Source: Hymenopus coronatus | Lineage: Eukaryota; Arthropoda; Insecta; Mantodea; Hymenopodidae | Direction of reading: 5' to 3' | Assembly (NCBI GenBank): GCA_030762935.1 | Contig: CM060880.1 | Span: 14,563,001 to 14,627,000, forward strand | Length of the DNA: 64,000 nt | Shown: positions 22,092 to 32,035 of the stretch, piece after piece | How positions within the stretch are numbered: position 1 is the stretch's first letter | How the letters are laid out: each line of letters starts with the position of its first letter | Notes under the pieces: model-generated | Seen by the model: only the letters and a program-made list of their open reading frames with translations | The model's database searches: none | Told to the model about the DNA's origin: nothing | Made by a program: the position numbers and the translations under genes

Positions 22092-22141
<50 letters not shown>
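22081..22141. repeat. (GAT/AAT)n trinucleotide repeat
   Basis: GATGATGAT grading into about 15 ATA units at the junction between two oppositely oriented R860 copies. Confidence 0.9.
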
Positions 22142-22143
<2 letters not shown>

Positions 22144-22885
22144 TGATGCAGCAGAAATAGTCTTATTACTTGCTTCCTTGTAAGAAGAAACGAAATAAGG
22201 GAGTACTATAGGTTAAAGTGAAAGCCAAAAGCTGGTTGCTATGTGACTGATGTTCCTTTGTTTGTATGGACAGAAGTTGACAAATTCCCGCATGAGAAAA
22301 GTATATGTATTTTTAAAGCTGAAACCAATAACAAGGGATATCTCAAAAGCGATCAACCCCACGAACAAAATGTACATAACGCGTTCTTCATTGTTGTGTG
22401 GTAAGTTTTTGTTCATCTCTTACAGTTTAGCAGTTATGCAAAATTCCGTTAAATCCATCCAGAATAAAGTGGTCTTCAGACGCTATTCCCAGAAAATTCA
22501 AGATATACATTTTATTTGTCAGGTAATTATCTTTAATATACGACATTTAATGAAAATCGTTAGAGCCATTTTTGAGAAGATCAACATTTTCGAAAAAAAA
22601 AATTATATAAAAGGTAGTTTGGGATATTTTCTTGAAAATCTTTGTGTCGCATCCTTGGAAGATACCAAAACTAAATACCAAGTTTGGTTTTTAATGGACT
22701 TTTCGTTTTTGAGCTATACTGCCCACAGACACACACACACGGACATTTTTCTAAAAATGCTTTTGTTTGGATTCAGATAGTCTCAAAACATGTATCTCCG
22801 GTGAAATCTCGGTATCGAATTTTTTAGTGAGATACAATACCTTCTCTATAGACTATGTCCATAGTACATGTACAGAAAGTGAAAA
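22142..22885 (-). mobile_element. R860 element, terminal heptamer fused to interior
   Basis: TCTGATG joins directly to CAGCAGAAATAGTC, deleting ~110 bp of the distal region while keeping the terminus. Otherwise complete to a hairpin end with GACTATGTCCATAGTACATG. Confidence 0.87.
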
Positions 22886-23805
22886 AGCGTTTTTGGAAAA
22901 CGTGTGTGTGTCTGCGGACAGCATAGCTCAAAAACGAAAAGACCGTTGAATACCAAACTGGGTATTTAAGTTTGGTATCTTCCAAGAGTGCGACACGAAG
23001 ATTTTCTATAAAATCACCCCATCCCAACTACCCTTTACATGGAAAATGTTTTAAAATTTTTTATTTTCTGAAAAACAGCTCTAACGGCTTTGATTAAAGT
23101 CTCTTATAATTAAGTTATTTACTTGGCAAATAAAATATATATCTTGAATTTTCTGGGAATAGCCTCTGAAGACCACTTTACTCTAGCTTCATTTTTCTAA
23201 ATTTTGCATAGCTGGTAAACTGTAAGAGATAGACAGAAACTTACTACAAAAAATGTAGATCTACTTAATACACAATTTATGTCATTTACATTTTCGTGGA
23301 ATTGGCCGTTTTCGAAGTATTCCTTGTTATTGGTTTCACTTTTAAAGTACTTCCTGGCCACGCAAATTCCATCCCATAGCAACCACATTTTAAAACACAT
23401 GACTGTCGGTTTAGTCTAATGTATTCCCTTATTTCGTTCTAGTACAAGAAAATAAGTAATAAGACCATGCCCGCCTGGGTAGTGTGGTGGTAGCGTGTCT
23501 GCCTCATTTTCAACATGTCGTGAGTTCGAATCTCGGGGTTTTCTCTTATCCTGGGAAGACAAATGTCGAGTAACTTTAAGCTCCATTGACCCCGAGATCA
23601 TTTGAGCATCATTTCACCAATTGCATTCACCGTCCGATATGACCAACCAGGTTAAAGGACCTTAAGCTAAAAAAAAAAAAAAAAAAAAGTAAATAAATAA
23701 AAAAAAACGTTTCTGCTAATGTTTATCTCAATTAGCATGAAATGGACGGAAGAATAAGTTTATTTACAATATTTTGTTACAGAGATGTGAATGGAAACAT
23801 CACAT
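22886..23805 (+). mobile_element. R860 element from ~130-bp breakpoint, split by SINE F2
   Basis: Starts GCGTTTTTGGAAAACGTGTG directly after the preceding copy's terminus. Interrupted after AAGTAATAAGACC by an F2 SINE (23469-23706) and finishes with TTTCTGCTAATGTTTATC to GATGTGAATGG and AACATCACA. Confidence 0.85.
23469..23706 (+). mobile_element. SINE family F2, complete
   Basis: Best F2 copy. The tRNA-like head has GCCCGCCTGGGTAGTGTGG, GTAGCGTGTCTGCCTCA and the B-box GAGTTCGAATCTC at 23522-23534. The body has CCTGGGAAGACAAATGTCG, GAGTAACTTTAAGCTCC and GACCCCGAGATCATTTGAGC. The tail has GTCCGATATGACCAACCAGG, TTAAAGG and a 20-nt A-run followed by A-rich DNA. Head type is Val/Glu-like by eye. 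The TSD is unclear because the target is A-rich. Confidence 0.88.
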
Positions 23806-23884
23806 TTTTTTCTAAATATGCTTTTTAAAATTTATTTTTAAGATTCACAGGGTCTCAAAACATGTATTTCATCTGAAATGTCTA
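23806..23884 (-). mobile_element. R860 hairpin-side fragment
   Basis: TTTTTCTAAATATGC, then TTCACAGGGTCTCAAAACAT and TATTTCATCTGAAAT. The terminus is missing. Confidence 0.6.
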
Positions 23885-25550
23885 CCCTCTCATCTTAGGA
23901 AGATTTGTTAATGAACCATATGAGAAATGTTTAATAATATACCACTATATTTCATCTCAAAGTTTGACATGCTGAAATGCATTGAAGCATTGTATACATG
24001 AGAGCATAAGGATTGCGGTCAGCTGTTAGAATTCAACAACCCACACTGTACTGCAGCAGATGTATCTGACAGTCCAAGGACGTCGTGAGTGAGGCAGGCC
24101 GCAGCGGGAGGCGCTTTTTGTGCTGGGTCAGCATCCAGACGCTGGACCAAAATCTTTCACAATGTCCCTCTCTAATGTTGCATAACAAACAATTACATTG
24201 CTCAATCAATACAACTTCATGTTGCACCTTTTCCTTTCTCTATTCATTCATAACTATTGTTAAATGATTTTTTTTTAACACTCTAGTATATAACTGTAAA
24301 TTTTTGCATTGTAAATTCTATAACATATTTGTAAATATGTATTGTATTTGTTGAAATTTATGAAGAGTACATAATACAATAATCATGTTTTAGTTTTATA
24401 TAATTACTAGTAGTAACTATTATGTCGTTAATTAGAAAACTATAATAAACTATAAAAAAAAGGAAGTACATATGCTTTTATAGCTTTTAAGTATAGTACA
24501 GTGACGTAAAGGCCTCAAAAGCAAATTATATGTCCATTCTGCTGTTTTTATAACTTCAGCTTTTAGCACTAGAGCTTTACACACTGTATTTTTCTTTCCC
24601 CTAGTGTATAAACATATGTATACATGAATATGCCTTGACAAGCTCTATGTTCTATGGTTTCCTGCCCAAAACGAACCTACAGAATGCTTTCTAATCTAAC
24701 AGAGGGTTTATCCATGAGTAGAACAATTTAAAACGTGATCCGAAGGGAAGTGTTTTAAGTCCTATTTGTGGATAACAGAGGTTTGTCCACTTGTATAATA
24801 CATTACTTTATCCTACAGATACGATAAATTAATATATGACAAATATTCAGTTAATGCTTTTACAACAGATAGTAATAAATTAAATAAGGAATAAGGTATT
24901 GAATTACGGCGTTATCATAGTTATAAAATATGGTAGGCTATGTATGTATACTAATTTTGTTTTTATTGCTGAGTTTCAAATTGATTAAGTTTACGATGGA
25001 CATTGAGAATGTTAACATATCGGCTCCAAATGATATATTAAATGAAGCAAAAGAAGCAGTTGAGGCTTTATTACCGTCGACTTCACGGAAATTGTACGAA
25101 AAAGAGTTAAAAGGTTATAAAAAAATTGCCGCTATTAACCGTTTATTTGTTTACTTTATCCCACTCGTTACCGGAGCGACGAGTGAATTTTGTTTACTTT
25201 ATCTCTATCTTAACTATCACTTTGATTTAAAGTCCAAGTTTTCTTATGTCGTTTATAATAGCAAGTATTACAAGTATCTGTAACATAAAAATATGCTATC
25301 TACAGTACGCAACAAAACAAACGATACTAAATTTATCCATCATTTGCTATCCTAGTTTCCATAGTAATGAAATTTTATTTATTTAACACAAAATAAGTGC
25401 CATAAATGCTGATGTTTGTGTTAGTAGTTGAGCACAGTGTAATGAACAATATTACTGCAGCAATATTTGCAGACCTATACTTTTAGTTATTAAGAGTAGT
25501 ATGTGTTCAGGTTCATGTGGGCTCTCCGGTTTCGCCCTCCCCCTGCCGTC
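23885..25550. other. Long low-repeat stretch
   Basis: Second-longest R860-free interval (23,885-25,550). The 24,250-24,440 part is UTR-like AT-rich DNA. A 60-codon frame at 24085-24267 (+) and its antisense frame have no recognisable motif. The only candidate coding piece is the separate entry at 24996-25283. Confidence 0.45.
24996..25283 (+). pseudogene. Possible tyrosine-recombinase-type ORF relic or exon
   Basis: A 95-codon frame starting MDIENVNISAPNDIL, with EALLPSTSRKLYEKELKGY near residues 22-40 and ATSEFCLLYLYLNYHF near 60-75. The order 'LP-x-S-R-x-x-YE-x-E...F' then 'SE-x-x-LLYLYxL' resembles, from memory, the helical N-terminal core-binding region of tyrosine-recombinase-derived proteins (Crypton or DIRS type) widespread in arthropod genomes. 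The expected LWS-YSM segment is not recognisable and the frame stops before any catalytic R..HxxR..Y region. An in-frame ATG 22 codons upstream (24930) would add a hydrophobic leader. It could be a decayed element or chance. Confidence 0.3.
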
Positions 25551-25719
25551 TTAACCTATAGTACCTCCTTATTTCCCTTCTACTTACAAGGAAGCAAGTA
25601 ATAAGACCATTTCCGCTATTTTTTTTTCGATTAGCATGAAGTAAATACAATAATTAACTTTTTAACAATGATTTCTTGCAGAGATGAAGAGAAAGTTATG
25701 TGAATGGAACACATCACTC
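25551..25719 (+). mobile_element. R860 distal-quarter fragment
   Basis: From TTAACCTATAGTACCTCC through GGAAGCAAGTAATAAGACC to GTTATGTGAATGG and AACACATCA. Confidence 0.82.
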
Positions 25720-27067
25720 ATATATTTTTTATGCAGGAACGATTTCAAACAAAGCAGTAAGTGCCGGGTTTCAATGCGCGCAAAGGGTATTGAAGTGCTG
25801 TGTAAATTTGGAAGTTTATTGTGGAATATATGACAAATTTCTGTTAAAATTCCTTAAGAGACACAGAATTTCCCAATTTCACAGGTTAAACACCGTAAAA
25901 ATTCCAAATAGCGTTCTCCAATGAAGTTGTTACATCTTCAACAAATGCCCGCACAGAAGTCTTCAATTCTATAACACGTGCTGTGAGACGCTGCAAAACA
26001 TGAACAAGGTGTAATATTCTGTTGATACTCTGTCAGGTATAGCCAGAAGATATAATTTTACAAACACTAACCTCATTTCATACAGATTCACCGGATATAC
26101 ATCACATATCTTACACAAATTCATCCAGATTTGGACGCTGACGTGTCGACGAGAAGTACCAACATAATCAGGCTTGTCATGACGATGATCTACACGGACC
26201 CCACGCAGAGAGACGTTTTAACAAGTTAAAAAGTCCTGCTGCTCCTCCCACTCGGCCAGGCGACAGTTTTAAAACAATTGAAAAGCTCCATCCGTCCTGT
26301 CCGACAGCATATCTGTGTGGTCCATCTCCCAATTACCGATCAAGTGCTGTCATAAACGATATATTTATGTTCTATAACAATGAAAACGTCCGCTTACACT
26401 TGATTCATGGGGCAACAAATTCCCTAGTGTATAAACCAACATGACCGTTGAAGCATGAGACCCCTCTTCACATTCGCGCTAAATTTGAACTCACGCTTAT
26501 GCTTGGTTTGGAGCAGCAATCGCCTCTTCTCAGGGCTTGTTGGGCTTCACAGATCCAGACTACCTGGCGACTTCTCAAATAATAAATCAACAGGATTTTC
26601 TTTGTAGAAATGTAGTTTACTTTGTAATCATTTCGTACAATTCTAAAGTGAAACTGCAATCGCTCGATGTAATTTATGTGCTTTGTTGAATGCTGCAAAT
26701 ATTTGTACGCATATAAATTCTACGCAAATACATTAATGTACGCGTAATCTCCAAGTGACCTTTTCCATAGTTGTAAAAAAAACTATCTTTTTGATAACTG
26801 GCTTCACAAGCAAGAAAATCAACACGTAACTATGATACTTATTGTTGGAAAACAAAATCGCATAGAGAAAATCAAAACACTTATAAGCGACGAAAGCACA
26901 AGGAATAATAAACATTTGCATCCAGCGATTTCAACAGGACAAAAATATTTGAACATCAAATATTACAAAAATGACACGAAATTCACAAAATGTCGGCAGA
27001 TTTTGTGGTTAGGATATCAGCCGTATCAGATACACGCCTTCTTAGTTACGCCCAAGAGTGAAAGTTG
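25720..27067. other. Long low-repeat stretch, no gene supported
   Basis: Open frames up to ~78 codons on both strands without motifs. No SINE, R860 or known transposon ends. Could be ordinary intergenic or intronic DNA. Confidence 0.45.
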
Positions 27068-27100
27068 ATGTGTTACATTCACCCGAATTTCTCTATCCAC
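27068..27100 (-). mobile_element. Variant R860-like distal terminus
   Basis: TGATGTGTTACATTCACC then GAATTTCTCTATCCAC parallels the normal TGATGTGTTCCATTCACATG with ACTTTCTCTACA, but diverges immediately inward. The same variant, again without a body, recurs near 52334-52373. Confidence 0.5.
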
Positions 27101-27600
27101 TATCGTTTTTTTTTTTTCTTTTTCTGCCACTTACATAACAGGTAGAGAAGGTATTACATATCAACCAAAAATCCCAAACCGAGATTTCACTGGAAACACA
27201 GTTTTAAGAGTCCTGTGAATCCAAAAACATTTTCAGACCCTGCGCGCACGCATAACTCACAAACGAAAACTTGTTTGAATATCCTTTATATGTTCAAAAA
27301 TGTAGATTTTCTCAAAAGTATTCAGCGATTTGGATTAAAATACCACATGCTTAAGATGTTTTCATAACTAACGAAATGTATATCTTGAATTTCTGGGAAT
27401 AGCCTCTGAAGACCCCTTCATTCTGGATGATAAACTGTAAGGATAGATAAAACCTACGACACAAAAATATAGATCTCGTTAAAACACCCAATAAATGCCA
27501 TGTACAATTTTTTGGCAACTTAACCGTTTCCAAGATATTACATATTGGTTTCAATTTTAAACTACTTAAGCTTTTCTCAAACGAGTAATCAAGTTTCGTT
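27101..27600 (+). mobile_element. R860 element, diverged, both ends lost
   Basis: AGGTAGAGAAGGTATTAC, AACCGAGATTTCACTGG, CTGGGAATAGCCTCTGAAG, then TTTTAAACTACTTAAGC. More diverged than most copies, with deletions of the ATGCGACACGAAG block and CTGCTAAACC. Confidence 0.75.
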
Positions 27601-27618
27601 TCATACCTTTTTTATTTT

Positions 27619-27838
27619 ACTTTCTCTTTACGTACTATGTACATAGTGTATAGAGAAGGTATTGTATTGTACCCAAAATTTGACACTGAGATTTCACCGA
27701 AAATTCATGCTTTGAGACCCCTGAATCCAAAAAAAGTATTTTTAGAAAAATGTCCGTATGAGTATCTGTCTGTCTGTGTGCGTCTGTGGGCAGCATAGCT
27801 CAAAAATGAAAAGACCGTTAAAAACTAAACTTGGTATT
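27619..27838 (+). mobile_element. R860 hairpin half, left arm of inverted pair
   Basis: ACTTTCTCTTTACG with ACTATGTACATAGTG through GTCTGTCTGTGTGCG (GTCY microsatellite) to ACTTGGTATTTAATTTTCG. There the sequence flips into the mirror copy. Confidence 0.88.
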
Positions 27839-28101
27839 TAATTTTCGAAAAAAGTTCCATGTAAAGGGTAGTTTGGGATGGGGGGGGGATTTTTCTCAAA
27901 ATCTTCGTGTCGCATCCCTGGAAGATGCGAAACGTAAATACCAAGTTTGGTATTTTACCGACTTCTCGTTTTTGAGCTATCGTGTTCACAGACACATGGA
28001 ATCCTAAAACATATATTCCAGTGAAATCTCGGTATCTAATTTTTGGGTGGAGTGCAATACCTTCTCTATACACTGTACATAGTACGTATAGAGACAGTAA
28101 A
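27839..28101 (-). mobile_element. R860 hairpin half, right arm of inverted pair
   Basis: AAAAAAGTTCCATGTAAAGG through GGAAGATGCGAAACG to CACTGTACATAGTACG and AGAGACAGTAA. The ~480-bp composite has hairpin ends facing outward on both sides and no distal end. Confidence 0.88.
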
Positions 28102-28477
28102 AAATTGTAATCTTTCCCTTGTTGTTTGTAAATTGTATATATTGTGAAAGTGCATGGAGTGTATGTCTGGACCTATGACATATGACTGTCGGGCCAGAGA
28201 AACAAAAGACGCAGTAAGGAGCGTTCTGGCGCGGCTAATCGTCCGAATTAATGTAGGAGGTTATGTAAATTTGCTCTAACACTTGTTGGACTCCGCAAGT
28301 ACATGTATAATGGATGATATCGATCAGGTTTCTGGCGAGAAACCGTTATGTAACATTTTCTTGCTAAAATGTCTAACATGTTCTTCTCAAGAACGCTATT
28401 CAGGCTAAACAACAGGAAACATGCTTCGTACACATACAGCGTTTGAAGATACCGCCTAATTTTACATCTCTGCCGAG
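28102..28477. other. Low-repeat stretch, no gene seen
   Basis: No recognised repeat, motif or long frame. Confidence 0.4.
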
Positions 28478-28609
28478 TATCTGTTTAGTAGGTAGTGGAA
28501 ATATTCCAAACAACAATTCTATACCGAGCTTTCACGAGAAATGTACATGAATCCAAATTCAGCATTTTTAGAAAAACTTCGTCTGTGTGCGTGTGAACAG
28601 CATTACTAA
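28478..28609 (+). mobile_element. R860 hairpin-side fragment, diverged
   Basis: TTCTATACCGAGCTTTCACG, CAGCATTTTTAGAAAAAC and GTGTGCGTGTGAACAGC. The palindrome is not recognisable. Confidence 0.6.
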
Positions 28610-28613
28610 AAAA

Positions 28614-29456
28614 TCTGATGTGTTCCATTCACATGACTTTTCCTACATCTCTGATACAAATTATTGTTAAAAAGCAAATTTTTCTATTTACTTCATGCTA
28701 ACTGAGCAAACGTTAGCAGAAATAGTCTTATTACTTGCTTCGTTGTAAGTAGAAGCGAAATAAGAGAGCACCATAGATTAAAGTGTTAGTCAGAAGCTAG
28801 TTGCTATGTGACGAAGTTCCTTTGTTTGTATGGACGGGAGTTGAGAAAGTACGATATATTAAAGCTGAAACCAATAACAAGGAATATCTCTAAAACGATG
28901 AAAACCATGAAAAAATGTATATTAACATAAAATGTGTGTTTTTACCAAGTCTACCATTTTCTATTATGTAAGTTTTTTTTCTATCTCTTACGGTTTAACA
29001 GTTATGCAAAAATTCCTAAAATTCATCCAGAATAAAGATGTCTTCAGAGGCTATTCGCAGAAAATTCAAGATATGCATTTTATTTGTCAGGTAAATATAT
29101 TTAATACACGATATTTTAATCAAAATCTTTAGAGCCATTTTTGAGAAAATAAAAAAAAGTCTAAATTTTTTCAAGGTAAAGAATAATTAGGGGTGAGGAG
29201 ATTTTCTTGAAAATTTTCGTGTCGTATCCTTGCAAGATACTAAACTTAAATACCAATTTTGGTATTTAACGGACTTCTCCTTTTTGAGCCATGGTGTCCA
29301 CAAACACACGTGGACCGTTTTTCCAAAAACTCCTTTTTTGGATTCAGGGGGACCCAAAACATGTATTTCCGGTGAAATCTCGACATCGAATTTTTTGGTG
29401 AAATATACTACCTTCTCTACCCACAATGTACATTTGTACATGTGGGCGAGAGAAAT
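28614..29456 (-). mobile_element. R860 element, full length, alternative hairpin
   Basis: TCTGATGTGTTCCATTCAC to AGAGAA. The terminal stem-loop differs from the common one: CCCACAATGTACA (29420-29432), TT, TGTACATGTGGG (29435-29446), inside the usual TTCTCT/AGAGAA outer stem (29413-29454). Confidence 0.93.
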
Positions 29457-30035
29457 TTGGATAGCTAATGATCGAGTGTCGTTTGTTTTGCCCCGTGCTG
29501 TATTCTTCAAGATTATCTGAGATACAACTGGTATTTAAACCCTAAGTGAAATGTTTTGACCTTCACAGCGTAAACATAATCGTTGAGAACCTCCCAGAAC
29601 CAGCAGGATGCCAGAAAACAGGTTCCGTGTGTGTATCTGCAAATGCAAGTAAACAAAGGCACGTGTTGAGGTGAGTCACTGTCCCTGGAAGATGATGGTA
29701 CAGTCCTTGAAATGAATTTCTGTACACTCAAGTGGGTCACGAGTTCATTTTTGTTACGTTTATTAACCTTGAATAGCTTTCTTTGCATTCAACGACTGCT
29801 GAATATTTTTGGAGACTCTTCAAGAGCTGTCAAACGAGATCCAACTTGATGAAGCCAAGGAAATTTTCCATTCCTTGAGCGATAACGTATTTGGGTCAAT
29901 CAATGAGCTGTGATAATCAATTGACCCAATGATAACTGACTATCCCACTCCTGCCAATCCTAATGCAGGGGTCACCAAAGTGGCTGAGCTTTGAGCTTTC
30001 CTGCAAATCGTCCAGTGTTCTGTGTTGCTGTTGCT
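29457..30035. other. Low-repeat stretch, no gene seen
   Basis: A minus-strand frame of ~90 codons (29788-29513) has no recognisable motif. No repeat families. Confidence 0.4.
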
Positions 30036-30383
30036 CCTTTAACCTGGTTGGTCATATCGGACGATGAATGAAATTGGTGAAATGGTGCTCAAATGATCTC
30101 GGGGTCCAAGGAGCTTAAAGTTCCTTTAACCTGGTTGGTCATATCGGACGATGAATGAAATTGGTGAAATGGTGCTCAAATGATCTCGGGGTCCAAGGAG
30201 CTTAAAGTTCCTTTAACCTGGTTGGTCATATCGGACGATGAATGAAATTGGTGAAATGGTGCTCAAATGATCTCGGGGTCCATGGAGCTTAAAGTTACTT
30301 TAACCTGGTTGGTCATATCGGACGATGAATGAAATTGGTGAAATGATGCTCAAATGATCTCGGAGTCCATGGAGCTTAAAGCT
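30036..30383 (-). repeat. 87-bp tandem array, four copies of the F2 SINE tail
   Basis: Units start at 30036, 30123, 30210 and 30297, exactly 87 bp apart. Each runs CCTTTAACCTGGTTGGTCAT, GACGATGAATGAAATTGG, ATGATCTCGGGGTCC and GGAGCTTAAAGTT. The first two share CCAAGG where the last two have CCATGG. The fourth unit continues into a complete F2 SINE, so the array is an amplification of that SINE's 3' part. Confidence 0.95.
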
Positions 30384-30522
30384 ACTCCACATTCGTCTTC
30401 TCAGGATAAGAGAAAACTCCGAAAAAAAAACCTTATCCGGATAATTCACCCTAAGCGAGATTCGAACTCGCGACCTGTTGAATGTGAGGCAGACAAGCTA
30501 CCATCACACTATCCAGGCGGGC
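30297..30522 (-). mobile_element. SINE family F2, complete, bearing the tandem tail
   Basis: Tail unit 4 plus TCGTCTTCTCAGGATAAGAG, the B-box GCGAGTTCGAATCTCGC and the head GCCCGCCTGGATAGTGTGAT on the minus strand, ending at 30522. Confidence 0.88.
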
Positions 30523-30560
30523 TAAGAGGAGGAGTAATGTTAACTAGAGATAAATTCCTA

Positions 30561-30634
30561 ACCCTCCAGCTGGGAATCGAACCCGGGATCACTCGCAAAG
30601 AACACAGGTGCTCTACCGACTGAGCTACGAGGCC
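30561..30634 (-). mobile_element. tRNA-like SINE head (family F5)
   Basis: The minus strand reads GGCCTCGTAGCTCAGTCGGT, AGAGCACCTGTGTTCTTTGC and GGGTTCGATTCCCAGCTGG: good A- and B-boxes. The acceptor ends (GGCCTCG/CAGCTGG) do not pair as in a functional tRNA, so it is better read as a SINE head than a tRNA gene. Confidence 0.65.
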
Positions 30635-30644
30635 AGCTGCTTTG

Positions 30645-30645
30645 A

Positions 30646-30681
<36 letters not shown>
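30645..30681. repeat. (TTA)n microsatellite
   Basis: About 12 TTA units between two SINE heads, likely grown from a SINE A/T tail. Confidence 0.9.
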
Positions 30682-30968
30682 TCATTTAACTGCATGGCCC
30701 TATCGACGGCATTTCCCTGTGGAATATATTGCCTGTTGACAACAGTGTTGACCTCGTGTACTGTTTTTTGTCGTTAGGTTTCTATTTTCTTTAATTGTAT
30801 CCATTAGATATCCCTCTTTCTCTCACTCACACACAATCATACCACCAAACTCTGAGAAGGATAGGGCGTAATCTGGGACAAAAAAACATTCCCATCCCCT
30901 AGCCGGGAATCGAACTCGGGATCCCTTGTAGAGCAAGCAAATGCTCTGCAGATAGAGCAATGAGGCCA
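30682..30968 (-). mobile_element. tRNA-derived SINE, F1/F5-like
   Basis: Minus-strand head CTCATTGCTCTATCTGCAG, B-box GAGTTCGATTCCCGGC and F1-like body (CAGAGTTTGGTGGTATGA), with an F1-like tail (CCGTCGATAGGGCCATG). The sequence beyond the head (GAGGCCAGAAGCTTTGA) mirrors that beyond 30634 (GAGGCCAGCTGCTTTGA), suggesting the two heads arose by a tandem or dimeric event. Confidence 0.7.
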
Positions 30969-31103
30969 GAAGCTTTGAATGGTTGAATCTTTATCGTTCT
31001 TATTGATTTTCAGTTATTTCTCGCAATATCATAGAAACTGGAATTTTAAGGCCAACGAACGCATAGTGCCCAGACCTAAAACATACATTCATTGTTTTCT
31101 TAA

Positions 31104-31985
31104 TATACAGGGTTATTCAAAAAGAAAGAACAGATTTCAAACTTTTATTGCTTCCAAACTACAAAAGATAGAAGCATGAATTCAACGTTCATGGTGAGAG
31201 AAAAGTTTACAATTGAAATAGCGCAATGGGTAGAAGTTCCAATCACGGCCGCATTGGCGCTGTTGTTTGTTTTATGCCTGTAGAGTGGCATTCGAAAATT
31301 CGTAGAAGATGATTGCTTGTGCAAAAGGAAAAGAACACACACACACATCGGACGCAAATGTCGAGCACATTCGTACACTATACGAAATTATCCCAAAGAA
31401 ATCCACATCACGAACAAGTAACCAACGGTTTGGCGAGTTCTAAAACATCATCTGCACCTGAAGTCATACAAACCGCAGTTATTGCAAGCAATGAATCCTG
31501 ACGACCACACCAAAAGGTACGAATTGTACATTGGCATGTTAGAAGAGGTGAAAGAAGACAATTTTACTCAACGATTAACTTTTTCATGCAAGATGGTGCC
31601 CCGCCTCATTTCTCTTACAACGTCCGACGATACTTGAATAACACGTTTGCAGGACGTAGGATTGTGAGAGGAGGAGCAGATCAACTTTATCGCCGGTGGC
31701 CTCCCAGGTCTCCAGATCTCAGTCCATGTGATTTTTATCTATGGGGTTACGTAAAAGACCGTGTTTTTATCCCTCCTATGCCTGGCACTCTTGAAGATCT
31801 ACGGCATCGAATTGTTGAAGCTGTAAATTCGATAACTGGAGACCAGCTGATTCGTGTGTGGCAAGAAATAAGCCACCGTTTTGACATATGTCGTGTAACA
31901 CACGGAGTTCATATTATAAAAATGTACATTTTTTTATCTCCATGAACGTTGGAATCAGTTCTTTCTTTTTGAATAACCCTGTATA
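31104..31985 (+). mobile_element. Mariner-type DNA transposon, internally deleted
   Basis: Perfect 28-bp terminal inverted repeats, including the flanking TA, at 31104-31131 and 31958-31985 (TACAGGGTTATTCAAAAAG...). TA target duplication fits the IS630-Tc1-mariner superfamily. Total 882 bp, too short for a full transposase (autonomous relatives usually exceed 1.2 kb). The interior carries transposase pieces in two frames (separate entry). A non-autonomous deletion derivative that kept both ends. Confidence 0.93.
31428..31945 (+). pseudogene. Mariner-type transposase, deleted and frameshifted
   Basis: Segment 1 (frame from 31428) reads TVWRVLKHHLHLKSYKPQLL and ends ...TQRLTFS near 31586: the second helix-turn-helix and the linker to the catalytic domain. 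Segment 2 (31586-31945, another frame) starts MQDGAPPHFSYNVRRYL, carries RWPPRSPDLSPCDFYLWGY and ends ...THGVHIIKMYIF. In intact relatives RLTFS leads into the DEAxF block with the first catalytic Asp. Here it joins almost directly to MQDGAPPH, so the first Asp and roughly 80 residues are missing. The retained Asp of QDGAPPH and that of SPCDF are separated by 45 residues, unlike classical D34D mariners. Inactive. Confidence 0.9.
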
Positions 31986-32035
31986 TCACGAATGTGTAAT
32001 GTAGCTAGAAAAAAATCGTAAAATTAATAAACTGT

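Noticed and set aside
22250..22780. 176-codon plus-strand frame
   Set aside because: It is the antisense reading of an R860 copy (22142-22885). Equivalent frames in other copies have stops at different places.
24033..24267. Overlapping 60-64-codon frames on both strands
   Set aside because: No motif or homologous pattern, and no supporting start or splice context.
30561..30634. Functional tRNA gene
   Set aside because: A- and B-boxes are good, but the acceptor stem does not pair and the sequence is attached to SINE-type DNA.
31313..31501. Separate small gene before the transposase
   Set aside because: It is an out-of-frame reading of the mariner N-terminal region; the correct frame from 31428 gives the helix-turn-helix sequence.
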